Source of the DNA: Panonychus citri
Taxonomy: Eukaryota > Arthropoda > Arachnida > Trombidiformes > Tetranychidae
Length of the DNA: 64,000 nucleotides
Direction of reading: 5' to 3'
Assembly (NCBI RefSeq): GCF_014898815.1
Contig: NW_026515482.1
Span: forward strand, 2,480,001-2,544,000
The notes under the pieces were generated by a model that was not told the origin of the DNA, did no database searches, and worked only from the letters and a program-made list of their open reading frames with translations. How positions within the stretch are numbered: the stretch's first letter is position 1; each line of letters opens with the position of its first letter. Of the stretch, positions 48,156 to 61,300 are shown piece by piece. A program made the translations under genes and the position numbers.

Positions 48156-49293
48156 AACTAGGTAACTGTGAAGATCCATAAGCGAAACCAGTTTTACTTA
48201 ATTCGTGTCCTCCATGTATATTACCATAGGATGAATTAAGGAATGTGTCATTAGGTACACTGTAAATTAGCAAAATCAAAGTACATATATTGATGTATTA
48301 GTTTGATTGTCTTGATTCTAGTGATATATTGATTTACTGTTATGTTAATCAATGTACAGAAATTTAGCAAATTTCATGCTGGTAAAATAATTTAACACGG
48401 AGAAACAAAAATTAGAAAAGATTATCTAACTTGGTAGAAAATTCTGAGAATCACTTTAATCACATTGGAAATTGGAAATATTTTCCTTGTCTGATATCAA
48501 ATTGATTGTATTGTTAATTTTGCTTCTTAATTTAGTTACCTGAATGGTTCATGTGGTGAATTCACTGTTTGGAAAGGAGTGTGTGTCCAGGAAGAGGTTG
48601 AATATACATTTGTATCATGTCTTCCTGATGAACTGAAAACCGATGGATTCCACGTGGAAATGGGCGATTCGTTGGTTAAATGTTGATTACTCGAGTTTAA
48701 AGTGTGATGATTAGGATGATGTGGATGAGAATGGGGATGAGGATGATTAAGTGATCCATGGTGATGATGAGAATTGTGTGGATGATGATGAACTGAATGA
48801 GGATGCTGATGGTGAGGGTGATGATGTGAAGGATAATCAGTGGTTGAAGTTGCATTGGAACAACCTGTTGGCCCATTAGATGAACCAAGGAAATTATTGA
48901 ACATTGATTGACTTGTGAAATTGTCACTTGAATATCCACTTGAAACTGAGATTCCTGATGCTGTTGAAGTAGTTGGGGTTAATGAGGATGAAGAAGATGA
49001 TGATGATGATGGAACACTAATCACCGTGTTGTTACCACTATTACCATTGATTCTGTTAAGATTATTATCATTATCGTTATTATTATTGTTGGTATTATCG
49101 TTGTTAGAGGTTAAATTATCATTGGTGCTGTTGGTGTTGTTATTATTGACAGTGTTGACAGAATTACAGTTTATATTGATAGTCAATCCATTGCTTGGGG
49201 CAGTTGTTGTTGTTGTTCCTGTTGTCAGATTATTGGAAACACTTGGAACTTTGTTAACTGGGTTGGACATTGAACGACGGCACCAATTTGATT
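48156..49293 (-). CDS. Alternative C-terminal exons of the Pax3/7 gene (His-Pro repeat)
   Basis: Two exon-like frames, 49293-48540 and 48259-48156. The first begins after CTCTTTAG and reads ESNWCRRSMSNPVNKV..., then Thr-, Asn- and Ser-rich stretches, then about 45 residues of alternating His and Pro, then STWNPSVFSSSGRHDTN and ends with donor CAG/GTAACT. The second reads SVPNDTFLNSSYGNIHGGHE and ends at a GTAAGT donor, so the true end may lie further left. Phases fit a splice from an internal donor at 49930 of the homeodomain exon (after Y-N). The His-Pro repeat is the PRD repeat known from Drosophila paired, which supports membership. A separate gene starting at the ATG at 49308 is possible but less likely. 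Confidence 0.55.
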
Positions 49294-49883
49294 CTAAAGA
49301 GTTGACCATTGAGATACACAATTGACCATTGAGGAGAAGCAAAAAAGAAGAGAAAATATCATCATTAATATTCGTAATGAATTGACCAACACTTTTGACA
49401 GTTTCTTCAAATTGTCTTCAAGTTTTTTGACATGAAGCTAAACTTTAAGTCTAAAAGTTGAACATGAAGTTTGAAAGATGAAACTTAAAAAAAAAGATAA
49501 CATTTTAAGCTTTGTGGTTGTTAACCCGTTCACTTTGATTTTCAGTTAATCGGATCAAAGGATTAATGACAATTTCTTGATGGATTACCTAGAGTCTTAC
49601 ATTTAACAACAATTTTCTGTTACTACGACAATTTTAAAGATGATCGGTGCTGATGAAAACAGTTTCAATTACAACTGTCAAGTGGATTCTCTGAACGTTC
49701 AAAAAAGTGGCCTAAATTAAAAGAGACGATTATCTTTCCGCTGTCAACTTTTGGATTATAACAACAATATTATCACTGGGATTTGAGTTTATATGGGATA
49801 CCTTTTGATAACTCTCTCTCTAGGTAAATATAGCAATTTAAATTCACTGGAACATAATAAATTAACTGTGAATTGTATCTGTA

Positions 49884-52800
49884 TCAAATTAATTGGTACG
49901 GATTATTAAAAGGTGGAAACGGTAAATTACCATTGTAAGTTAAACATGGATCCGTGTAAGGTGACGTGAAATTAGGTGGACTGTAAGGACCTCCGAATTT
50001 AACTTCACCAGTGGTTAAACCTGTTGATGTTGTCCCATGATTTGAACCGGAACCACTGTGAACATGAATGGGTGTGGTGGATGATTGATGAAGAGCCGTT
50101 CCACCAGAGCCACTGTGATGATGTGAACCCGTTGAACCGCCGGCCTGTTTCCTCCATCTTGCCCGTCGATTACTAAACCAAACCTGAACTCGAGCCTCCG
50201 ATAATCTAGTTAATTGTGCCAATTCTTCACGTGTAAATACATCAGGATATTGGCTTCGTTCAAATGCTCTCTCAAGTTCTTCCAATTGTTCAGCGGTAAA
50301 AGTTGTTCGAGATCGTCGTTGTTTCCGTTTCAATGGTATCCCTGGTTCAGAATCACAATCAGATTCATCGCCACTTCGACCTTAAATCAAGAAACGAAAC
50401 AAATTCAACCCAAAAATCAAAGATGAGAAAAAACCGTCATCAGAATAGTGAAAATGTTTGCAAAATCGTAAAAAAAAAGTATCAATGACTAGAGATGAAG
50501 AGAATACAATAGGATGACAGAAAAGAAGGTAAAATATTTTAATTACAGAGAATCGAATATATTTTTTTTCTTCCTTTTTCTTTTCTTCTTCCCATTGTGG
50601 AGAGAGAAAAAAATAACATTTAGAAATGGAGACAATAGTTTAAACTCATGTTCGTATTGTAATGACAAGTCCAACTCATTTTTAAGCTCATTAAGGTAAC
50701 AATTTCACCTTTTAACCTTAGGGTATGTAAGAGAATCAGTGAGAGACCAAGGTAATGATTATCATCGTCTCGGAAAGAGATACCTTAACCCAGTAACACA
50801 CTTAAACTACATGGTGTGTTAACAAAGTAGCAACATCATCAAGTAATAACAATAAAATCAGTAGTAACTGGAAAGGTAGTAAACTTTTTCTTACTTTGCT
50901 CCATAGACAAAACATTGAGTATCCTTATCATCAACATAATTATCTTCATTATTGTCACCATCATTAGAGGAAAATGTTATCGTAAAACTTTTTAATTGTT
51001 TTGGTAGTTAATCAAGTCTATAAATTGTCCAAGATTTTGTATCTAATTAATTGTGTGTCTCTCTCTCTCTTTGCTATTTCTAGATTATCTGATATATAAA
51101 TATTATTAAGAGTATAATGAGTTGGGAGTTAAATTGTTATCATTGGATTATTAATAATAAGATATAATCTGATTGATGATTAAGTGAAATTGTGGTTGAA
51201 TGTTTTTAAGTACTACTGATGAGAGGATATTGATTACAATTAAATTAACACTTACTAATATCCGCCCATTCAATGAATGATATCCCAACCGGTATTTAAC
51301 TAAATACAATATACCACAAATTGTCAACTTTTTTTGTGTCTTCAAAATGAATTGTGATTGTTCATTCACGTTGACGGGTTTGTGGTGAAAATATTTTGAG
51401 CCTCAGTTAAGCCAAGCAAAAGTCAATGGAAGAAGACAAAATAATTGGAAACAAATGACGGGGGAGAGAGAGAGAGAGATTTGTGATACAAACGACACAA
51501 GGCGATGAAAAGACGGCCGATCGACCTCCAACAGTTCAAAAACTGTTGAACGGACAAAGAAATATCCATAATAATGTAAATGTCATTAAAATACAATATC
51601 AATCGGAATTGATACTGTTCGAGGTTCGTATAGATTTTTTTTTCTTTTTTTGAGAAATAACAACAATCAACCCAACAAGTTATTACAATTGAATTGAGAG
51701 AAGCGATAACAATGAGTGACTTGATGACGGGCCTAATGTCGACAATCTATTAAGGTTTAACATGTTGTTCGTGGGGTCGAAATGTACAAGAGAAGAAAAA
51801 TATTCGAAGAAGAGATAAATGTATCACGCCATTGATTCTTATTCGCGTAGATTAACTATAATAATGGTAAATGAATGATTACGTTATAAATGATTCTAAT
51901 CTTTTTTGCTTCTATTTTTCATTCTCTCTCTAAAGAAAAACATCTTTCATCGATGAATAGGATTTTGTACAAACTACAAGATTCGAACAATGAAAGAGGT
52001 TGGACTTTAACACCTAATAACGGGGATAAAGAGCCTTACAACGATAAGAAGGAGGTGGACACGATGGACAGTATAACAACAACGACGTGTAAAGTGAGAG
52101 AGAGAGAGATGATAAAGGAAGAGAAATGAACGATTGTGGATATATTCATCTTCTTGTACGCATATGGATCTATTTAAGTCACTCTAAGGTATTAATATTT
52201 TTCACGATTCTTGTCGAGAACATTTGTAAGAATTTGTGTATCTATGGTATTTTCTGTTGTCCATTTCACTATTTTTCTCTTCTTTTTCTTAGGTTTCGAA
52301 AATATGATCAAAAAGACTTGTTGATTCTTCGTCATCATTATCATCTCTTCATCGTCTCTTTTGCTGCGATCACTCCCAATCGATTGTAACTCCTGGTGGT
52401 CTTTTACTTGTCTCCTCTTTGTATCTCTCTCTCTCTCTCTCTCTTACCTTGACCACTACCACCTTCTTTTCGTCCTCCTCCTCCTCTTCTTGTCTAACAG
52501 ATCATGTACTCTTTTGTCATATTGAACAAGGAAAACATGACTTTTGAAAAGTATTTACAAGGATTTAACATGTTCACTGGACAATACAACCGAAATCGAC
52601 TTGTTGACCGCCAACGTTGAACAAACTTACAACTCATAATGACCTTTACAACTATTCAACTTCAACCCTTATTGTCATTTTTCAGTCTCTCTCTCTCTCT
52701 CCTTTGGTTACCTTTTTGACCGATGGACATAAGAAAAGGACAAGAAAAAGGATAACGATCATTATTACTCTTCTATTTTTTTCATGTCTTCTTTCATCAT

Positions 52801-55800
52801 CATCATCACTTTTTTTTTCTTCATTCGATTTTCATTTGTAACTTTGTCAACTTTTTTGTTACCTTTTCCTTTTCTCTTCTTTTCCTATGTTAATTTTGTC
52901 CTATTGAAAATCATTGACCGTTAACATGTTTCTCTAATTGTAATCTACTCTTAACTACTAAATTCCTATTCAATTGTTGCCCAACTCACGAAATAACTTG
53001 TCAGATAATCAGATGAGATACCTGATGTACATATAGTTTATTTACACTAACTAACTTTTCGAGGATAAAGTTTTTTTTTATCTTATTGTTAAATCACCAG
53101 GAAGAAAAGGTAAAAGGTCAATCATACTAATCACCAATTAGATTATCTCTTTTTCCTTCTTAAACCTCACTAATTAATGAATTTTTTTCTTCTCTTCCTC
53201 TTACAGCAACTAATATATACCAAAGTAAACAAGACACTCCCTCTCTCAAAAAAGATCTCATTATCAGCCAGGTTACCCTGTATGTTGAATGTATAATGAT
53301 TAATATCAACAACCTATACCTTTCTATAGTCAGATCTATATATTTCCTCCTCCTCTTTTCTGCTCTCTAATTTATCTTCTCTCTCTCTCTCTCCTGTCTC
53401 CTATCAACAATAAACACCGACAATTGTATGATAATCATATTGATCATTGATGGTCAACATAAAGACCACCCTTGATACACTTACCCTCCACTCTCAAGGT
53501 TTTAATCATCAATGACCATCATCATCATCATCATCATCATCATCATGATCATCACCTTAATCACCAGAAATGAAATGAGAATATTATTGATTATTGATTA
53601 GTCAATCAACTCTAATGATTTCGAGAGACTCTTAATACATTTACTGTTAATCCTAATCTGAAATGTTAATCGATTCCCTGAATCCTTTTATTGGAAAACT
53701 TTTCTCAAACAATTAAATCTCTTAACCGGATATTATTTCATTTAATCACTGAGTATGGTGATGTTTAAATTAACCACAATCAATTTGTGGCTTATTTTAA
53801 ACAGAAGTTAATTCTCATAATAAGTGTGACTTATAATCATCACTAAATCACTATAATAATTTAAAGCAAAGTTAAAGAGGAAAAAAATATCTATATGGTT
53901 AGAGGTCAGTCGCTTTTACTTAAACTGACCATTAATGAGCAAGTTGAAATAAGCATTTCAAATTACCTTTACCCAGGTAATTGTTAAGGTGTTGGTTAGA
54001 CAAAATTGATAATCAACAATCAATTTATTGATGATAAATGATGTTGATTATGATGATTATGATGATACAAGGTAATACAATTTATTACAATTGAATAGTA
54101 AGAAAAAAAATTATCAATGGTTACCGATTGTAACACCTAATAAATGATTGGAATGCATAACTAAATCAATTGTTAATCAAATGTTTAACAATTGATTATA
54201 AAAATAGTAATATCAATAGATAGATAGACATTGATTAACACAATTGACCAGCAATTGACACTAAAATATTTAATCAACAGCAAATGATTAAAAACAACAA
54301 ACATTGTGATCAATATTTTTTTGTTCACTTTTCCTTAATCTTAATTGTTGTCACATAATCAGATTAACTTGACCTAATATTTTTGTTATTATGATAACTG
54401 GATTAAGTATTAACAAGATTAACAATGTTTACCAATTGTAATGATGAAAGTTTAACGTTATTGTTACAATTTAATAATGATAACAAATTACCTGACAAAA
54501 AACTGATTAACCATGAATTTTATTTTATAATCAATATAATATTTAGTTAAATAGATGATGATGATTATGATGAAGATGAAGATGATTGGGGAAGAGGATG
54601 AAAAATGAAAAGAAGAGAAAAATCGAAGAGGAAAAAAAAATAATTTTGTTCTATTTTTCCCTTCGAAAAAGTCGATTAAAGTTAATTCTCACAATGAGTG
54701 ATTACAGTTGATTGTTGATCAGAGGAAACTGATCAGGGAATCAACTGGATGATGATAATATAATAATAACAAATGATAATTGTAATGATAATATAAAAAA
54801 AGAATCTAAAAGGCGAATGGCAATTTAAGCATCGGGATAATTAGCGTTAAGTTTTTATTCACATAACAATTTCTTTACCGACGACAACGATTCGATTCGG
54901 ATTTAGAACTATTCATATCGAACTTGCTTTTTCTTTTTATCTTCCTCTCCCTTCCTACCTACAAGCGTCTGATGAGGAGGAAGATGAAGCAACCAGAATG
55001 ATGGAGATGATGAGGATGATTCACTTGGTTCGAACTCACACTTGGCTCTCTCTCTCTCTCTCTCTCTCTTTGTCATTATCTTCTTCTCATAATCTTCCTC
55101 TTTCTTTCGCACTCGTACAAGTCTTTTCCTCTTCGCTCTCTCCCTCTTCCTTTAGCTCTTCTCATGATGAGGATGATTTTTTCATCTTCATCACCAAAGG
55201 TTTGCATTGTAATTATTACTGTAATAATTTGCTACGGTGATGATGATGCTGATGTTGATGACAATAATAATACTGATTATTATGATGATGATAATTCAAA
55301 TGATGCCCATCTGCTTGGTAGTATTAAAAACGGAATCACTATCAAAATGATGTCTACATGCACTAAAATTTAAGAACTGATTGGTTGTAAATTGTGTAAC
55401 CATTAAGACATAAAGGATTAGCAGTGAAAAAAAAAGAGAAAACTAATTCTATTGATTAAAACTAATTGTTGCACTTACCTCCAAGTATTCCAGCAATACT
55501 GTGATCTTTTCTCGTGTCATGTCCATCGGTCATTGAAAGTTCACCATCACTGCTACTTCTGTATTCACTTCCTGTTGAATGTTTAATCCCTCGTAACAAT
55601 CGGGTAATTGAACTAATACTTGGGGCACTATTTTTGTCACAAATTCCTTCCTGAAACATGAAAATTAAATTAAATTACGATCACAATTGTCGAAGAGAAT
55701 TTGTTTTTCTTCCATCTCTCTCACCTTCATCAATCTTTCTCTAATCTCCCAGGCGAATATTCCTGGATTATCTCGGCGATAATCTTCAATTTTCTTCTCA

Positions 55801-56255
55801 ACCTGTGGTGTTGCCACTCGAGGTTTAGAACCACCGATAACTCCTGGTCTGATTGAACCCGTTTCCTGGTAACGATTTAGAATCTTGGAAACACATCCAT
55901 GGGATACTCTTAATTGTCGGGAAATGGCACAAGGACGAACACCCGAAGCGGCCATTTGAACAATTTGAAGTCGAACATGATTAGGTAATGGTCGACCATT
56001 AATGAAAACACCACCGAGCTGATTAACTCGTCCTTGACCAGGATAAACATCTTCCATTAATTTATCTAATCCCAAGCAATCAAATTAAATGATCAACATA
56101 AAAATAAAAGAAAAGAGAGATAAACAATTAACACAGAATCAAAGAATTAATAAAGAATAACAAGAAGAGAGGAAAATTAACACTTTTCAAATTGTTCTCT
56201 TAATCAATTGTCAACTAATTAGACACCAACCTTGAAATGAATATCCGTTAAACAT
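49884..56255 (-). CDS. Pax group III (Pax3/7, paired/gooseberry-type) transcription factor
   Basis: Exons 56255-56231, 56065-55725, 55650-55479 and 50380-49884 join in frame to 344 residues. The tiny first exon encodes MFNGYSFQ and its phase (1) fits the next acceptor. Residues about 18-145 are a paired domain (GQGRVNQLGGVFINGRPLPN, CAISRQLRVSHGCVSKIL, GSKPRVATPQVEKKI). Residues 172-179 are the octapeptide HSIAGILG. Residues about 200-259 are a homeodomain (RRSRTTFTAEQLEELERAFE, VQVWFSNRRARWRKQAG) with Ser at position 50. The homeodomain wording is Pax3/7, not Pax6. The C-terminus is Gly/Ser/His-rich and stops after NPYQLI; an internal donor at 49930 allows the longer His-Pro ending. By family, a nuclear regulator of segmentation and neural patterning. 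Confidence 0.9.
53518..53546. repeat. (ATC)n microsatellite
   Basis: About nine ATC units inside Pax3/7 intron 3; one of many ATC/GAT runs in the window. Confidence 0.85.
55045..55069. repeat. (CT)n microsatellite
   Basis: About 12 CT units inside Pax3/7 intron 3. Confidence 0.85.
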
Positions 56256-56498
56256 GATTTGTTTGATCAGTTTAATTTGATTATCTTGGTGATGAAGTTT
56301 ATAAAGAGAGAGAGAGAGTGTAAAAAAGTGATAATGTTGTTAAATGATTCGGTGAAGATGAAGATGATTAGGATGATTAGGATGATGAGAGTGAGTAAGA
56401 TGATCTTGCTCACGTTTAGGACTTTATGAGTTTACAATCACATCGAGTTTACGAAAAGTTTTTTCTTTTAAAAAAAGTTTACCGCCTTTTCTATTCTG

Positions 56499-56513
56499 CT
56501 GCCATCTAGTGAG
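56499..56513 (-). promoter_or_regulatory. CTCF-like binding site
   Basis: On the minus strand TCACTAGATGGCAGC matches the published CTCF consensus CCASYAGRKGGCRSY at 14 of 15 positions. It stands between the divergent Pax3/7 and RPP30 genes, where an insulator would make sense. That it is bound is inference. Confidence 0.5.
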
Positions 56514-56514
56514 A

Positions 56515-56520
56515 CACGTG
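56515..56520. promoter_or_regulatory. E-box CACGTG
   Basis: Canonical CACGTG, 150 bp before the RPP30 start and next to the CTCF-like site. Myc/Max-type E-boxes are common at ribosome and RNA-processing genes; use here is inference. Confidence 0.4.
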
Positions 56521-56669
56521 GTCTTCTCATTTCATTTGTTTTCTTTTTGGTTGATCAGTTGAAAATTGAATTTCTATTTTTCCTGTTTTCTAATTACATC
56601 ATAGTTTAATTACTTTTAATTATTTTTGCTTTTAATTGTTAATTTATTGCTGTTCTTCATCTTGGTCTC

Positions 56670-57935
56670 ATGGATTTAAATATAATCATTGAAAGAGATT
56701 CTGTTCGCGATAATCGTGATACTATTTTGGAGAAGGTGAAACGATGTGTTAAACTTGGATTAAAAGAAATTGCTCTTAATGTTTGTATCGATGGAGCAAA
56801 TCAACTTAACTCGATTCCTTCACCACCGCAATTATCTTCCTATATGATTGAAGCAATTGGTGAGAGGAGAACAATCAAATTGTATACTAGGTTAACTGTT
56901 TCGGTTGAAGATGGTCTTCACTTACATAAGATTGGACAATCGCCTGTTGTTAAACTCTATGATCTCCTGGCACTTGAATGTAAAACCGAAAAAGTTTTAA
57001 CCCAAATTCTTGGTGGTGGTTTTGATTGTGATATTCTCACTTTTGATTTTACTGAGAAATCAAATTTCAGTTGGAGAAAAGCTAATTTTAGTCTACCAAT
57101 TACCAGAGGTATTCTTCTTGAAATTAATTACTGTCAAGCCTTTTCATCGCAAAGTAATCGACACAATTTTTTCAGCAACTCGCAAAATTTATCAAGGAAA
57201 ACCAAAGGAAAGGTAATTATTGATTTTCACATTTAAAGCTAATCATCTAACAATCAATTAATTTTACTGGAGGAGAATTTGTTTCAAGAATGAATTTCAT
57301 TTTATAATTTATTGAGGATTTCATTTCGATTAACAAAAATTAGAGTCTTTTTTTATCTCGATTTTCCAACCAGAATTGTTACTAAACCAAGAAAAACATG
57401 ATCCCTTTATTTTTGAACTAATAATTTGTCACTTAAAACTGATCTGGTTCATTCAACATGAATTTGCGTTTTAATTGTAAGAAAAATATCCTTGATTATT
57501 TACAGAATATCCTATTATCCAGTGGGGCAACCAATTCTATGTTTCTTAGAGGACCATATTGTGTAATTAACTTGTAAGTATATTAGAAACAAAATGAAAA
57601 CACTTGACTCAAATCAACACTAATCATTTCCATTCATCTTCTTCAGAGGTCTATTATTTGGTCTTGTTGAGCATCGATCGAAAGATGCTGTTTTCATTAA
57701 TGGAATAAAGGCCATTCGACATTCAGAAATTCGTAAGAATCCGGCCACCTCGGCGATAACTTTAGTCGATAAATTGTTACCAAACGAAGAATGGGTTAAA
57801 AAAGAGCTCTTGGTCACAACCGAAGTGACCAACAACCAAATGCAAGTTGAAGGAGAAACACAACAAGATCAACAGATGAGATCATCACCAGAAAATAGTA
57901 ATTGTTCAGATCCAAAAAAAACTAAAATAAATTAA
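56670..57935 (+). CDS. RPP30: Ribonuclease P/MRP protein subunit p30
   Basis: Three exons, 56670-57212, 57506-57573 and 57647-57935, give 299 residues (human about 268). The N-terminal MDLNIIIERDS replaces the usual F-x-DLN start of the TIM-barrel-like RNase P p30 fold. RRTIKLYTRLTVSVED, VKLYDLLALECKTEKVL, CDILTFDF, TRGILLEINYC and GKNILLSSGATNSMFLRGPY with GLLFGL and KAIRHSEIRKNP follow in family order. The C-terminal 60 residues are Gln/Glu/Ser-rich with a Lys-rich end, as in vertebrates. It acts in the nucleus and nucleolus in 5' maturation of tRNA and in rRNA processing. It is divergent from Pax3/7 and convergent with THOC2, whose stop lies 377 bp away. Confidence 0.93.
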
Positions 57936-58312
57936 GATTAAAATGATTAAAAAAATACGATTTACGACTAGAGAAGTAGAGAAAGAGAGTGAGAAAGGTA
58001 TAAACACAAATTTGAACTAAGATGATTTAAAAAAGAAAAGGAAAATAAAATGATGAATATTTTTTGAGAAATTCAGATTTCGTTGAATATTATTGTTGTT
58101 TTACTGAAAATGATGAAATCTTTTGGTTTTTGACAATGAATGTGGACCCGATTCAGAATAGGATTGAGGATGAAATTTTGGATTATTTATCTTCGGATTT
58201 GTTTTTACGTGAAGATGAACTTCGTTTGGTTTCAGATGACTGCTAGATGAGAAGAAAAATACAAACAAATGATTAGATTCTAATAATCAATTTTCTTAGA
58301 TAAAAGTGAAAG
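57936..58312. other. Convergent 3' gap RPP30 / THOC2
   Basis: Shared 3' flank of the two converging genes, with an AATAAA for RPP30 at 58044-58049. The open frame at 58064-58246 on the plus strand has no clear homology and starts inside UTR. Confidence 0.55.
58044..58049 (+). terminator. Poly(A) signal for RPP30
   Basis: AATAAA 109 bp after the RPP30 stop codon. Confidence 0.55.
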
Positions 58313-61300
58313 TTAATTTACTTTTCTACTTGATTCTCGCTCGTCATTATTAACTGTCTTCTTTGATTTACTCGATTCTTCGTCTTTCTTTTTCTTCGTA
58401 TTTGTTGAAGGTACTTCGCTTGGAGATTCATCCACAATTTCCTACAAAAAAAGAAAAAGTCAACAAAACTTATTAGTCAATTGTTATAACTGAGATACGA
58501 ATAAGAATATGAATGGGATACATTGAAGAGTTTGAAAAAAAAGGGAGAGGGAAAGAAGAATAATGTAAATTACTGAGTTTCAATGTTTCTCTGTTGCTAA
58601 TCCAGTGTTACTTTCGGATTCATAATCAAATGGTTAATATAAATTGCTCACTCATGGGTTTGACATATTCAAAATACTTAGTTTCTTTGATGTGATCTGG
58701 TTGGATGCTGCATGCAAAAGTTTATCTCTTTATAACTCTTTCCCGATACCCTTTTCTTTCCTGGATAGTTGGTAGTTTTTTTTGGATGCAACAAAAAGCT
58801 TCATTTTCTATACCCTTTTCCTTGAAGATGAATTTGATGTTTTCTTTTCATGTGAACGAGAATTTGCTGAAGGTGATGATGATGTTGAATCGTCTCCTCC
58901 TCGTCTTCTATCATAGTTTTCATTTCTCTCCTTTTCTTTGTCACTTCGTCTTTCGTTGTTTACCACACTTCCTGTACCTGTACCACCGCTACCTCCGGTT
59001 CCTGTTGCTCCACCACTGACAACATTGCCATCCTCATGAGTCTATTAATGTTTTTACAAAGTTTAGTTACTTTTTGTCTTTTCATTTCTTTGTCTTTATA
59101 AACAAATGTTACAGTCTATACATTACGCTTAAACCGTTAATTAAGACTAACCTTGGCTTCAACTTTTCGACGTTTATGTTCTGATAAAATAATAAAATAG
59201 AAGAAATACAGAAAAAGAAAAATTAATGTTTTTATGATAAAGAAAACCCGAATTATCAAATTGAAAGGTTAAATGTTATGGAGAACTTTACCTCTTTCAG
59301 TTTCGACGGGTGGCTCAGCACTTCGTCCTCTATGGTCACCTTTTCTGGGAGAATTTGGAATACTTGATGATTTGGAATCCGATTTAGTTGATACCTTTTC
59401 TGATGATACGTGATTCCTTTCAGTTTTTGTGGTTTTCTCTTTCTTCTCGGCAGTTCGAACAGAATCATTTTTAGGTTCTTTTTTCTTTTCACTGGAGTTT
59501 TCGTTAGTTTCCGCCGGTGGACGTGGCTTGAGAATATTATCTTTTTTCTCTTTAGGTGGAGGTGATTTAGTCGTAACTGGTGTTGATGCGACATTATTTG
59601 TCTCTTGTTTCGTTTCTTTTTTAACATTATTCGTCGTTACCGTTTTCGTATTATTTACTGGATGTTGAGTTTTCAGATGGAACTCATGTTCTGGTACACA
59701 GGTTGATCGTTTATTTTTAAGTTGCCCAGAGTAACTGTAAATAGAATTTGTTATCATTAATAAATAAATCAACTAGAAAATTTAGGAAAAGATATTTGGA
59801 TGAAACAAGAAAAACGGTAACTTACCCTGTAGCTAAAGCATAAAGATCAGGTCTCTTATTTTGTTCAGTGTTTCTAATTTGGTCAACTCGACGCTCAATA
59901 GCTGTAGCAAAGCTGCTAATAACTGGAAAATAAGTAATTAATTTGGTCAAGACAATCAAAGCATTTCTGATCTGAACATAATCTCCTGAATCAAGGCAAA
60001 CAATAAAAGCTTTAGTTAATCTATAATGCCACTTATGACAAACATGGCGATAGTTTTCATAATCAACATGAGCTGGTTCTTTCTCGAAAAATTTAGTCAC
60101 AAATCCTGGATATTTAGCACATTCCTAAAAAATTATCAATAGAATAAAATTGTTTGTAATTTAGTATTAATATGATAGAAACGATTTATAATCATGTTAC
60201 CTTCTCAAATACCGCTTTATCTTTATGCCATCGCATCACTGTTTCTTGAAGAGCACAAAGGAATCGTCCATAGTGATTAGCTTCATTCTCGGTACAAGAA
60301 GACATTGTATAAGAAATGTCACCAAATATCTAAGAAAAAAACAAAATTATCGAAAAAGTTTTATTAACAAAAGTAAAGACAAAACAAATCAATGAAGAAA
60401 CTTACTCTATCGTAACAAATTAAAGTTGAAAAATTGGGCGTTTTAATAGTGTGAAGAAGATGCACAAATTTAGCACAATAAAGAGCATCGGTGGCAGTGA
60501 ATATTGATCGCGGAAAGAGGCAGTGTTGTAGAAATTGAGTTGTCATTTCCATTTTCGCTAATTCTATATAATAATCAAAAATAATCGAAAAGTGAATTAA
60601 TAAATGAATGTAAAGTTCAACCAGTCATAAACTTACTCGATTGGAACCAAAGGTCTCTTTCTTTTTCTAATCTTTGACGAACACGTCGAACATGTTCATC
60701 TTGTCGCAATTGTTCTTCTAATAGTTTCTCCTGTAAAAGTCGACACCTTTCAATCTCTTTCTTCTTTTTACCAGGATTTATATCTTTATTATCCTCAGTA
60801 GACTGAATTTGTCCCTTTAGTCTTTCAACTTCTCTATCATAACTACTTTTAGGAACTTCGAGATCATAAATAGATAAAGTCCAAAAGGTCACGAAAAATC
60901 TTGAGCTGAAAAAGATGAATACAAACTTTAGAATCAAAGTAATAAAAAAGATAATCACGAAAAAATATTACAATACCTTAAATCTTCCCAGAATTTGGTT
61001 GGAAAAGCTGGAATGATTATGTCTACAAGAGGTTTTGTAACTGATTCCCAAGCTTCGATATACAAATGGATTCCTTTAGATGTCTTTTCATTTTTTCTTA
61101 GTTCTTCAAATTTTTGCTGTAATTAAAAAGATCAATTTAAACCAAAAAACGTAATCCATTAGCAATTAAATGAGTCAATTAGTCGATTAATAGTAGAAAA
61201 ATGGTCTTACATTAATATAATGAGCAATCATTGGTCGAACCAAAAAGAATGCTACATCTGCACTCAAATTGTAGTCTGTGATTAAAGAGCCAAGTGATGG

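Larger units (their letters stand above)
50381..55478. other. Pax3/7 intron 3 (5.1 kb)
   Basis: The largest Pax intron separates the octapeptide exon from the homeodomain exon. It is rich in CT/AG tracts (51060-51070, 52427-52444, 55045-55069) and an ATC run (53518-53546). An open frame at 51890-52129 has no recognisable domain. Developmental enhancers are likely here but none can be pinned down by eye. Confidence 0.5.

Noticed and set aside
48915..49325. Leu/Val-rich plus-strand frame of 136 codons
   Set aside because: Antisense shadow of the Asn/Thr/Ser-rich Pax3/7 exon.
51890..52389. Two adjacent plus-strand frames within the Pax3/7 intron
   Set aside because: No domain, repeat-edge composition, and no supporting splice signals.
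49884..56255. Pax6/eyeless as identity of the paired-box gene
   Set aside because: The homeodomain wording (RRSRTTFTAEQLEELERAFE, VQVWFSNRRARWRKQAG) and the HSIAGILG octapeptide are Pax3/7; Pax6 lacks the octapeptide and has a different homeodomain.
58064..58246. 60-codon plus-strand frame after RPP30
   Set aside because: Begins inside the RPP30 3' UTR after its AATAAA; no match and no promoter; likely chance.
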